Positions 23,880-30,299 of a stretch of DNA of 30,299 nt are shown here, one piece after another. The notes beneath the pieces are model-generated. The model saw nothing but the letters and a program-made list of their open reading frames with translations. It ran no database searches and was not told the DNA's origin. Positions within the stretch are counted from its first letter, which is position 1. Every line of letters begins with the position of its first letter. The DNA is from Oscillospiraceae bacterium. Its GTDB lineage: Bacteria > Bacillota > Clostridia > Oscillospirales > Acutalibacteraceae. The DNA lies in assembly GCA_015066165.1 (NCBI GenBank), contig SVOX01000004.1:1-30299 (forward strand), read 5' to 3'. The position numbers and the translations under genes are program-made.

Positions 23880-25064
23880 TTATTCTTGTATGAGTTGTAA
23901 AAGTTTCTTTATTTGAGTAGGGGTAATCTTAACCGTCCCAATTTCCAGTGTGCCGTCAGCATACACGTTAAAAGCATTTTTGCGATTTTGTTCACTGCTT
24001 CCGATACCAACTGTAAAAACACTGTCTTCGCTGGGCCTTGAATTAAATTTTCCAACCACAAATTGAGAAATATAATCGGCACGAGTAGAATTACCAAGTG
24101 AGGCACTGTAATTAGCGTAAGCATTGGTTAAGTAACCTCCACTTAATGAATATTTACCCCAAGCAGTTGTTTGACCGCCGCCGGCATGTGATGCCGCTCC
24201 TATTGCGGAACAACCGTAACCTTCGGCATGTGAGTTACTGCCTTTTGCCGATGTTGAAATTCCTTCGGCGTGTGATTCGTTACCTACTGCTTTAGTATTA
24301 CTGCCTTCAGCATGTGAACAAGCACCTGTAGCACTACTGGTTTGACCCTCAGCGTGAGCGCTGTCACCCGAAGCCACCGTCAAAAGCCCTTTAGCATGGG
24401 CGCCCAAATTACCCGAGGCGGTAGTTTGATTACCTTCGGCGTGTGATGAGTTACCAGAGGCAGTGGTACGGTTACCTTCGGCATGAGCGTTTTTGTTAGC
24501 AACATTATTGGTTAAATCATTAAAAATCTCACCCAATGCCTCTGTTTTTTGTCCAACACTGTCGCACTTGTCGCCCTTTTCACCTTTCTCGCCCTTTTCG
24601 CCGTTAAAAAGACCGTTGTCGGCATCTTGTCTAACCGAATAAGCAATATTTCTTATTTCATCAAGCAAAGTAATTACTTGACTGTAAGCATTAGGTGTGG
24701 GCTCTTGCGGTTTGTCACCTAATACATAACCGCTTTCCAACAATATAATGTTTTCTTTAGTACTTGTGGCAATACGGTCACCGCATACACCAAACACCGA
24801 CAAAGTAAAACTGTTACCTTTTAAAACTTCAAAAGGTATGTAACACTCCTCATCAGATAAACAAAGTTGGTTATCCGCACGAAGCAATACGTTAATCGGT
24901 TCAACATCTTTCGCAGTAAATACCGCAGTTTTCGTGTAATCTTTCCAATTATCACTAAATAAAAATTTGACAGTTTCGTGTTTAACACTATCTGAAACAA
25001 CTTTTGAATACGCTTCATCTCTTAATGTTAACACGTTGTTTGGATGCACTTCTACGCAAATCAT
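23880..25064 (-). CDS. orphan phage-tail-fibre-like protein with collagen and YadA-head-type repeats
   Basis: The 394-residue protein has no signal peptide. Residues 1-about 115 resemble the N-terminal beta-rich domain of phage baseplate/upper-fibre proteins. A helical stretch (about 122-150) is followed by collagen-like GEKGEKGEKGD (155-165). Residues 192-330 hold about ten copies of a 14-residue unit of the form xSHAEGxxTxAxGx, as in the trimeric left-handed roll of YadA heads. The C-terminus (FVVGKFN, FTVGIGSS, NAFNVYADGTLEIG) looks like a fibre tip or trimerisation region. AAGGAGGTGA precedes the ATG at 25064, an excellent ribosome site. No capsid, portal, tail or lysis genes are near. 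Its role is unknown: phage remnant, tail-like particle part, or surface adhesin. Confidence 0.82.
   Translation of the reverse strand: MICVEVHPNNVLTLRDEAYSKVVSDSVKHETVKFLFSDNWKDYTKTAVFTAKDVEPINVLLRADNQLCLSDEECYIPFEVLKGNSFTLSVFGVCGDRIATSTKENIILLESGYVLGDKPQEPTPNAYSQVITLLDEIRNIAYSVRQDADNGLFNGEKGEKGEKGDKCDSVGQKTEALGEIFNDLTNNVANKNAHAEGNRTTASGNSSHAEGNQTTASGNLGAHAKGLLTVASGDSAHAEGQTSSATGACSHAEGSNTKAVGNESHAEGISTSAKGSNSHAEGYGCSAIGAASHAGGGQTTAWGKYSLSGGYLTNAYANYSASLGNSTRADYISQFVVGKFNSRPSEDSVFTVGIGSSEQNRKNAFNVYADGTLEIGTVKITPTQIKKLLQLIQE
24075..24491 (-). repeat. about ten 14-codon HAEG repeats
   Basis: Tandem units within the fibre-like gene share SHAEG followed by a Thr/Ser-rich TxASG half. One unit has an extra residue and the last two are degenerate (SLSGG, SASLG). 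Unit period is 42 bases. Confidence 0.85.
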
Positions 25065-25141
25065 AATTTCACCTCCTTTTCTTTTTATACTTCTATTATC
25101 CACAAAATCAGCACGACATTCACCGACATCTTTTAAAAATC

Positions 25142-25190
25142 GCAAAAAAAAATGGCTGTTTTACCGAAATTTCAGTAAAACAGCCATTAT
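25142..25190 (-). terminator. terminator of the DeoR-transporter operon
   Basis: A perfect 14-bp stem AATGGCTGTTTTAC/GTAAAACAGCCATT is followed on the minus strand by a run of nine T. It lies just after the transporter stop and separates that operon from the fibre-like gene. Confidence 0.9.
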
Positions 25191-25197
25191 ATTTTTC

Positions 25198-26406
25198 TTA
25201 ATTAAACCTTTTATGCCAAGCATTTTTAGTTGCATAACAAATAATTGTACCTAATAATGCTATAATAATCCAAGTTAGCAATGTAAAATCCCAACCCAAC
25301 TTTTCAGATAAAAGCGCTATGCCGTAGGTAGAAATGGCACTGCCAATGTATGTGCAACTGTTAATAATACCCGAAACGGTTGAAACCTTGCCGCTTTTTT
25401 CAAAAACACGTGGTGTCATACATATAAGCATAAGATTTACACCGTGCATACTACCCGAAAGTAATGCAAACAAAATTATTGAAATTATAACACTTTTACC
25501 CGATAATGCGTAAATTCCCATTGCCGATATAACGCCCACTCCGAAAAACAAAGCCGCACAAGAAATGGGGTTTGTAAACTTGCTCATATAAATATTTGTT
25601 ACAAGTTGTATGCAAATAATACTGAATATTGGAAGAATTACACCTGTTAAAATTGACACAGCATCTCCCAAATCATATGACGCTTTAACGTAAGAAGGCA
25701 TCCATGTAGCAACACCGTCACGAAGTGAACCTTGCAAAATAATTGCCACCATTATAAAAATCATCATTGGGGTAAAAAGTTTGTACTTTTTATCGGTGCT
25801 AACTTCTGTATTCACCTTTTCACGCTTTTGAACACCAATTTCATAAGAATATTTATTCCAAATAATTATCATTACCGCACCGCATATTGCCGCAATCCAA
25901 AAAACCCATTTCCAACCTAAAAGCGACACAACAACAGGTGACAGTAAATATATAATCATAGTTCCTATATTACCGCCCCACGTAACCTTTGCGGTGGCAT
26001 TTACATAATCTCGAGCAGATAATAAGGTGGTCATAAGACGTACTAACGGCGGCCACATAAAACTTTGAGCAAAACCGTTTACACACCAAACACCCGCCAT
26101 TACGTAAGGGTTTGGACAAAACGGAATTAACGTATTCATAAGTACCGTAAGGCAAAGACCGTAAGTTACCAGTTTTTTAGGTGAAATTCGGTCGCCTATC
26201 ATTCCGCTAATAATTTGTCCAACACCGTAAGTTATAAAACTTCCCGTAACTGCTAACGACAGCAAACTTTCTGAAAATCCCGTAGCGGTTTTCATTGAAA
26301 CAATAACCGCACCGTAGTTGATACGGGTAATATAACTTACCATGTAAGTTACCGCAAACAAAAATGCCAGAAAATTAACTTCTTTTTTACTGCTTAATTT
26401 TTCCAT
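25198..26406 (-). CDS. MFS transporter, organophosphate:phosphate antiporter-like
   Basis: The 402-residue membrane protein has about twelve hydrophobic segments. It shows MFS features: SYITRINYGAVIVSM in helix 1, GQIISGMIGDRISPKK as the loop 2-3 motif, and CVNGFAQSFMWPPLVRLMT, which resembles the GlpT/UhpT (OPA) branch. Substrates of that branch are phosphorylated sugars or related organic anions, but the actual substrate cannot be read from the sequence. The ATG at 26406 was preferred to a GTG at 26421 because GGAG is well spaced and there is then no overlap with the DeoR gene, whose stop is four bases upstream. The two form an operon. Confidence 0.87.
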   Translation of the reverse strand: MEKLSSKKEVNFLAFLFAVTYMVSYITRINYGAVIVSMKTATGFSESLLSLAVTGSFITYGVGQIISGMIGDRISPKKLVTYGLCLTVLMNTLIPFCPNPYVMAGVWCVNGFAQSFMWPPLVRLMTTLLSARDYVNATAKVTWGGNIGTMIIYLLSPVVVSLLGWKWVFWIAAICGAVMIIIWNKYSYEIGVQKREKVNTEVSTDKKYKLFTPMMIFIMVAIILQGSLRDGVATWMPSYVKASYDLGDAVSILTGVILPIFSIICIQLVTNIYMSKFTNPISCAALFFGVGVISAMGIYALSGKSVIISIILFALLSGSMHGVNLMLICMTPRVFEKSGKVSTVSGIINSCTYIGSAISTYGIALLSEKLGWDFTLLTWIIIALLGTIICYATKNAWHKRFN

Positions 26407-26410
26407 TCTA

Positions 26411-27181
26411 TTATTCTCCACCTGTGTAAATCTTTATGTTGTTTTCTTTGTAAAGTTCTTTAAGTTCTTTAGGCAAAGAAGCATCAGTTATATAAATAAA
26501 ATCATTCTTCATTTCACTAAGTTTTAAAAGCGCCTTTTTTTCAAACTTACTGCTATCGGCTAAAACAAAAATTTCATCGGCACAGCCAAGCATTACTTTT
26601 TGTACGTCGTAAAACTCTTGTCTGAAATCACATATGCCGTGTTCGAGCGATACCGCGCTTGTGAAAATAAACGCTTTTTGTGCATAAAGAGTAGAATACA
26701 TATTGACAGTCAAAGAACCGTAAAAAGTATTTTCTTCTTTAATAAAATGACCACCGCAAAGTATAACCGAAAAATCTTTATATGAATTTAATATGTTAAA
26801 AACGTCTAACGAGTGAGTGATAACCGTAAGTTTTGTAAATTTTTCTTTTAATGCCTCGGCAAAGAAGATTGCCGTACTACCCGAATCAACCGCAATAATA
26901 TCGCCTTCGTTTATAAACTCGCACGCTTTTAGCGACAACTCACGCTTTTCAGGACTGTTTTCCCTATTTCGTTGCGGTAAGGTTGAAAACTGCTTCATTT
27001 CATTTTTAGCAACAGCACCACCGTGCACACGGGTAAGAAATCCTTGCTTTTCCATATCTAACAAGTCTCTGCGCACGGTTTCAATAGAAACCGCAAATTT
27101 TTCAACAAGATTTGCTACCGTAACAGCATTATTTTTAAGTATCATTTCATATATAACATCTTGTCTTTCTTTAGCAAACAA
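26411..27181 (-). CDS. DeoR/GlpR family transcriptional regulator
   Basis: The 256-residue repressor has an N-terminal DeoR helix-turn-helix (about residues 3-57, with VSIETVRRDLLDMEKQGFL and RVHGGAV) and a C-terminal sugar-phosphate sensor domain containing DSGSTAIFFAEAL, ITHSLDV, LCGGHF and DSSKF. A TTG at 27181 is the most likely start: GGAGG lies nine bases upstream and MFAKERQDVIYEMI matches family N-termini. A GTG at 27187 is too close to that site. It is co-transcribed with the OPA-like transporter and probably controls it in response to a phosphorylated sugar. Confidence 0.9.
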   Translation of the reverse strand: MFAKERQDVIYEMILKNNAVTVANLVEKFAVSIETVRRDLLDMEKQGFLTRVHGGAVAKNEMKQFSTLPQRNRENSPEKRELSLKACEFINEGDIIAVDSGSTAIFFAEALKEKFTKLTVITHSLDVFNILNSYKDFSVILCGGHFIKEENTFYGSLTVNMYSTLYAQKAFIFTSAVSLEHGICDFRQEFYDVQKVMLGCADEIFVLADSSKFEKKALLKLSEMKNDFIYITDASLPKELKELYKENNIKIYTGGE

Positions 27182-27207
27182 ATCCACACACCTCCAACAA
27201 CTTCCAC

Positions 27208-27236
27208 ATAATACCACATTGTTCTTTCATTGTCAA
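27208..27236 (-). promoter_or_regulatory. predicted promoter of the DeoR-transporter operon
   Basis: On the minus strand, a perfect TTGACA (27236-27231), a 17-base spacer and TATTAT (27213-27208) are present. The start site would lie about 20 bases before the TTG start codon. Confidence 0.75.
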
Positions 27237-27240
27237 GTAC

Positions 27241-27275
27241 AAAAAAAGAGAACCCACTTTTATTAGAAGGTTCTC
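27241..27275 (-). terminator. rho-independent terminator after the MATE gene
   Basis: GAGAACC (27275-27269) pairs with GGTTCTC (27254-27248) around a 14-base loop and is followed by seven T on the minus strand. It starts eight bases past the MATE stop. Confidence 0.8.
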
Positions 27276-27282
27276 CTAAAAT

Positions 27283-28656
27283 TTAACTTTCAAGATGTTT
27301 CTTTTGGTGTTTATATACAATAACAAAAACAATAAATTGCAACACCGCTATTATTACCCAAGTAATAGGATAAATTATATATAATCCTTGTGGTGTATGA
27401 AATTTTGGTATTTTGAACACGGTCAAACACCAAAGTATTCTAAGACCACAAAAACCAATAAGCGAAATTACGGTATTTGAAATTGAAATACCAAGTCCTC
27501 TGAGAGCACCCGAAGTTGTATCCATCAATCCTTGTATAAATAATGGCCCAAAAATGAATGTAATCCTTACAACACCCCAATAAATTGCTTCATTTGAATC
27601 GGTTATATAAAGACTTAAAAGTGGCTTAGCAAACACAATTACAAAAAACGACAAAATTATAACCGCTACCGTACAGAGTGCTAATGAAGTAAAATAAGAA
27701 CGTTTTACTCTATCATACTTTTTAGCGCCAACGTTTTGTCCTACAAAACTCATACTTGTACTTAAAAAAGCACCTGTGAGCACTTCAGCAAATGCCTCAA
27801 TGCTACTTGCTGCGGCATTACCCGTAATAAATCCCGGAAAAAATGCAAGTGAATTTATTGATGACTGAATCACCACGTTTGACAATGAAAAAGTAGAAGA
27901 CTGTATTCCGGCCGGAATACCCAATCGCAAAATTTTACCTAAAGGTTTAGATGAAAATCTTAAATCTTTAAATGATAATTTAATTTGGCTATTACTTCGC
28001 ATAAGTTCCCATACAACCAAAGCCGCTGCTAACGTTTGTGAGCAAACCGTTGCAAGAGATAGACCTACAAGGTCTAATTTAAACACCGAAATAAATACAT
28101 AAGTAAGCAACAATTTTATTGGCGCTGTAACTAAAAAGAAATATAACGGTTTATTAGTATCGCCGTTTGCACGTAAAATACCGGCTCCAAAATTATATAC
28201 CATAGACGGAATCATAGTTAAAAAATACGCCTTCAAATAACTACTGGCTTTGCCCAATATATCGATAGGTGTACCCATAGCACTTAAAAGAACTCCTGAA
28301 AAAGCAATACCCACGACAGTTAAAATCCCACCAATAACCAACGAAAGTAACATTGCGGTGTGTACATTTTCCGAGATATCTTTTTTATTTTTAGCCCCTA
28401 TGGCATGACTTACCGCCACCGCACTACCCGTGGAACATCCTGCAAAAAAATTAACAATAAGTATCCGTAATGAATTTGTAGCACCAACTGCCGCAACAGC
28501 ATTACTTCCGCTTTCACCAATTTGACCGGCAAGAATCACATCCGCTACGTTAAAAATTTGTTGCAAAAACCCCAAAAATATTATAGGTAGTACAAATCTA
28601 ATCATTTGACTTACAATAGGTCCTTCGTTTAAATTCAATTTTCTTTTTTGAATCAT
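27283..28656 (-). CDS. MATE family efflux transporter
   Basis: The 457-residue membrane protein has about twelve hydrophobic segments and belongs to the MATE (NorM/DinF-like) exporters, which use Na+ or H+ gradients to expel cationic drugs or metabolites. Characteristic features are NEGPIVSQMIRFVLPII near the N-terminus, LQQIFNVADVILAGQ, the GAKNKKDI loop, and the pseudo-repeat in the second half with SSFSLSNVVIQ-like and VGQNVGAKKYDRVKR segments. GTGAGGAT precedes the ATG at 28656. It is divergent from an AraC-type regulator across 140 bases, which suggests regulation by that protein. The substrate is unknown. Confidence 0.92.
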   Translation of the reverse strand: MIQKRKLNLNEGPIVSQMIRFVLPIIFLGFLQQIFNVADVILAGQIGESGSNAVAAVGATNSLRILIVNFFAGCSTGSAVAVSHAIGAKNKKDISENVHTAMLLSLVIGGILTVVGIAFSGVLLSAMGTPIDILGKASSYLKAYFLTMIPSMVYNFGAGILRANGDTNKPLYFFLVTAPIKLLLTYVFISVFKLDLVGLSLATVCSQTLAAALVVWELMRSNSQIKLSFKDLRFSSKPLGKILRLGIPAGIQSSTFSLSNVVIQSSINSLAFFPGFITGNAAASSIEAFAEVLTGAFLSTSMSFVGQNVGAKKYDRVKRSYFTSLALCTVAVIILSFFVIVFAKPLLSLYITDSNEAIYWGVVRITFIFGPLFIQGLMDTTSGALRGLGISISNTVISLIGFCGLRILWCLTVFKIPKFHTPQGLYIIYPITWVIIAVLQFIVFVIVYKHQKKHLES

Positions 28657-28691
28657 ATCCTCACCGCTACCATAATAATAATTTCAACTTA

Positions 28692-28720
28692 TTGACATTA
28701 CTTTTATTATCCGATATAAT
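28692..28720 (+). promoter_or_regulatory. perfect consensus promoter of the AraC-type gene
   Basis: TTGACA (28692-28697), exactly 17 bases, then TATAAT (28715-28720). The leader is about 70 bases, with TGAGGTGA before the ATG. No equally clear promoter is visible for the divergent MATE gene in the same gap. Confidence 0.8.
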
Positions 28721-28796
28721 TGTATTACCGTTTTTAGCAAAAATCGTGTCATTTTTAAACTAATTTATCCCACTTTTTGATATTTGAGGTGATTAT

Positions 28797-29591
28797 ATGC
28801 AACCCTATTTTAATATGTCACGTGAAAAGAGTAACCAAATCGGCTCTTTTAATTACGAAAATGATTGGTGTGTACTGCAATTTCACTCACAAATAGAAAT
28901 ATGTATAATCCATGAAGGCGAAATGGAAGCATTTGTGGACGGAAAACAAAAGACATTAAAAAAAGGAGAAGTTTCGGTAGCATTAAGTTTTTCGCCTCAT
29001 GCTTATAAAACACCCGTTCACTCACGCTCTTCCATAATTTTCATTCCCACCTATTTATGCGAAGAATTTACAGAATTAACCAAAAACAAAAGACTTACTT
29101 CCCCATTCATTTCAAATTCAAACTTATATGAAACATTAAAAGATTATTTTTCACTTTTACATCAAGACAATGTAAATGAAATTAAATCACGTGGACTTAT
29201 GTATATGATACTGGGTACGATTTTAGAAAACGTACAACTTGAAGACTTACAAAATCCCATCAACACCGAACTTATTTCAAAGATATTATTTTACATAAAT
29301 GAAAATTTTAAAAATGATATTTCACCTTCTAAAATCGCAGAACATTTTGGATATAGTCAAAGTCATATTTCCAGATATTTTAAATCTTGCTGCAGTATAA
29401 ATCTTATACGGTATATTGCTTTAATGCGCCTTCGAAATGTGGTTATGCTACTACACGAAGGTCAACACACCTTAACAGAATGTATTCTTGAGAGCGGTTT
29501 TTCATCAAATACCACCTTTTACCGCACTTTCAAAAAGGAATTTGGTTGTTCACCTAAAGAGTATATAAAAAAGTCAAATACACATATATAA
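28797..29591 (+). CDS. AraC family transcriptional regulator
   Basis: The 264-residue protein has an N-terminal cupin-like sensing domain (about 15-90, with FHSQIEICIIHEGEMEAFVD and LKKGEVSVAL) and a C-terminal double helix-turn-helix (about 160-260). The latter includes SPSKIAEHFGYSQSHISRYF and the family signature ESGFSSNTTFYRTFKKEFG followed by SPKEYI. It probably responds to a small molecule and may control the divergent MATE exporter. It is a single-gene unit between a consensus promoter and the terminator at 29593. Confidence 0.92.
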   Translation: MQPYFNMSREKSNQIGSFNYENDWCVLQFHSQIEICIIHEGEMEAFVDGKQKTLKKGEVSVALSFSPHAYKTPVHSRSSIIFIPTYLCEEFTELTKNKRLTSPFISNSNLYETLKDYFSLLHQDNVNEIKSRGLMYMILGTILENVQLEDLQNPINTELISKILFYINENFKNDISPSKIAEHFGYSQSHISRYFKSCCSINLIRYIALMRLRNVVMLLHEGQHTLTECILESGFSSNTTFYRTFKKEFGCSPKEYIKKSNTHI

Positions 29592-29592
29592 A

Positions 29593-29619
29593 AAATGCCG
29601 TGGAACTTCCACGGCATTT
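29593..29619. terminator. bidirectional terminator between the AraC gene and upp
   Basis: A 13-base perfect inverted repeat, AAATGCCGTGGAA (29593-29605) with 29607-29619, lies two bases after the AraC stop. On the minus strand it is followed by six T, making it a good terminator for upp; on the plus strand the T-run is short. Confidence 0.82.
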
Positions 29620-29631
29620 AATAATTCTATA

Positions 29632-30273
29632 TTATTTTGTACCAAACAAACGGTCACCCGCATCACCAAGACCCGGTAGGATATATCCGTTTTCGTTTAA
29701 GCATCTATCAAGTGTAGATACATAAATAGGAACGTCGGGATGTGATTCGGCAACTTTTTGAACACCTTCGGGTGCGCCGATAACAGCCATAAACTTAATA
29801 TCTTTGCAACCACGTTTCTTAAGTTGTCCAATAGCGTCACAAGCGCTACCGCCTGTTGCGAGCATTGGGTCAACAACTAAAACAAGTTTATCTTCAATGC
29901 CATCAGGCAACTTGCAATAATATTCCATTGGTTCTAAAGTTTCTTCGTTGCGGCAAAGACCAATATGTCCAACCCTTGCCGACGGGAATAATACGTGAAT
30001 ACCGTTAACCATACCAAGACCTGCACGAAGAATTGGAACAATAACAATAGCGTTATCTTTCACCATTTCTTGAGTACAGGTTTCAAGCGGAGTTGTAACT
30101 TGACACTCAACGGTAGGAACACCTTCTCGCAAACATTCAAAAGTCATAAGGGTTGTTATTTCTTCAATAAGTTCGCGAAATTCTTTCATACTTGTCTTTT
30201 CGTTACGAAGAATTGCAATTTTATGCTTTATAAGCGGATGATTAAAAATCGTAACATTATCATAATTTTTCAT
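29632..30273 (-). CDS. upp: uracil phosphoribosyltransferase
   Basis: Upp salvages uracil to UMP with PRPP in the cytoplasm. The 213-residue protein, close to the usual 208-210, has the N-terminal NHPLIKHKIAILRN, VPILRAGLGMVNG, the PRPP-binding VVDPMLATGGSA (133-144) and the uracil-binding C-terminus YILPGLGDAGDRLFGT. The ATG at 30273 has AAGGCGA about ten bases upstream, a modest ribosome site. Only 26 bases of upstream sequence are in the window, so its promoter and any co-transcribed gene lie outside. Confidence 0.96.
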   Translation of the reverse strand: MKNYDNVTIFNHPLIKHKIAILRNEKTSMKEFRELIEEITTLMTFECLREGVPTVECQVTTPLETCTQEMVKDNAIVIVPILRAGLGMVNGIHVLFPSARVGHIGLCRNEETLEPMEYYCKLPDGIEDKLVLVVDPMLATGGSACDAIGQLKKRGCKDIKFMAVIGAPEGVQKVAESHPDVPIYVSTLDRCLNENGYILPGLGDAGDRLFGTK

Positions 30274-30299
30274 AAGAGATTATTCGCCTTTCTTTTTGT

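Noticed and set aside
24075..24491. CRISPR-like or other DNA repeat array
   Set aside because: The repeats are coding, with a 42-base period and diverged codons, and have no spacer pattern. They encode protein repeats.
23880..25064. Complete prophage at this locus
   Set aside because: No integrase, terminase, capsid, tail or lysis genes and no attachment-site repeats were seen on either side.

Overview
The window comes from an AT-rich, spore-forming Firmicute, most likely an anaerobic gut-type member of the Clostridia (Oscillospiraceae/Ruminococcaceae-like). The reasons are a SpoIIR sporulation gene, pyruvate formate-lyase with its activase, the MEP-pathway kinase IspE, strong AGGAGG-type ribosome sites, and sigma-A promoters close to TTGACA-17-TATAAT. 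About 29 genes are present. No rRNA, tRNA, CRISPR array, transposase or integrase was seen.

Layout. (1) 1-5485 is a housekeeping region: a partial alpha/beta hydrolase, cysK, greA, then a leftward block with a polysaccharide deacetylase, ispE and spoIIR, and a rightward degV gene. (2) 5552-6634 is a small divergent module: a ribbon-helix-helix regulator and a PASTA-type lipoprotein, with repeated ATGTTATAA boxes over the lipoprotein promoter. (3) 6633-9756 is the leftward pflB-pflA operon. Its leader is a ZTP riboswitch (pfl motif) with a terminator and a competing hairpin. An ACT-domain gene and a UPF0210 gene run divergently to 11541. (4) 11601-12739 encodes two half-size chromate-transporter-family proteins.

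(5) 12885-23871 is an approximately 11 kb rightward surface-glycan operon with one strong promoter and one terminator. It encodes a VioA-like sugar aminotransferase, RmlA and RmlB (but no RmlC or RmlD), a 1083-residue double-glycosyltransferase/TagF-like fusion, TarI and TarJ (CDP-ribitol synthesis), a second GT2 glycosyltransferase and an ATP-grasp/HAD fusion. Together these suggest a ribitol-phosphate (teichoic-acid-like) polymer decorated with a dTDP-derived 4-amino-4,6-dideoxyhexose, with the ATP-grasp enzyme possibly adding an amide-linked group. This reading is inference from gene content.

(6) 23880-25064 encodes an orphan phage-tail-fibre-like protein: a baseplate-like N-terminus, a short collagen stretch and about ten 14-residue YadA-head-type repeats. 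It is convergent with the glycan operon and no other phage gene is visible. (7) 25152-30273 holds a DeoR regulator with an MFS/OPA-like transporter, a MATE exporter divergent from an AraC regulator, and upp.

The most interesting items are the glycan operon with its unusual fusions, the orphan fibre beside it, the pfl ZTP riboswitch with its visible switching hairpins, the ribbon-helix-helix operator, and a terminator-like hairpin that contains the spoIIR ribosome site.
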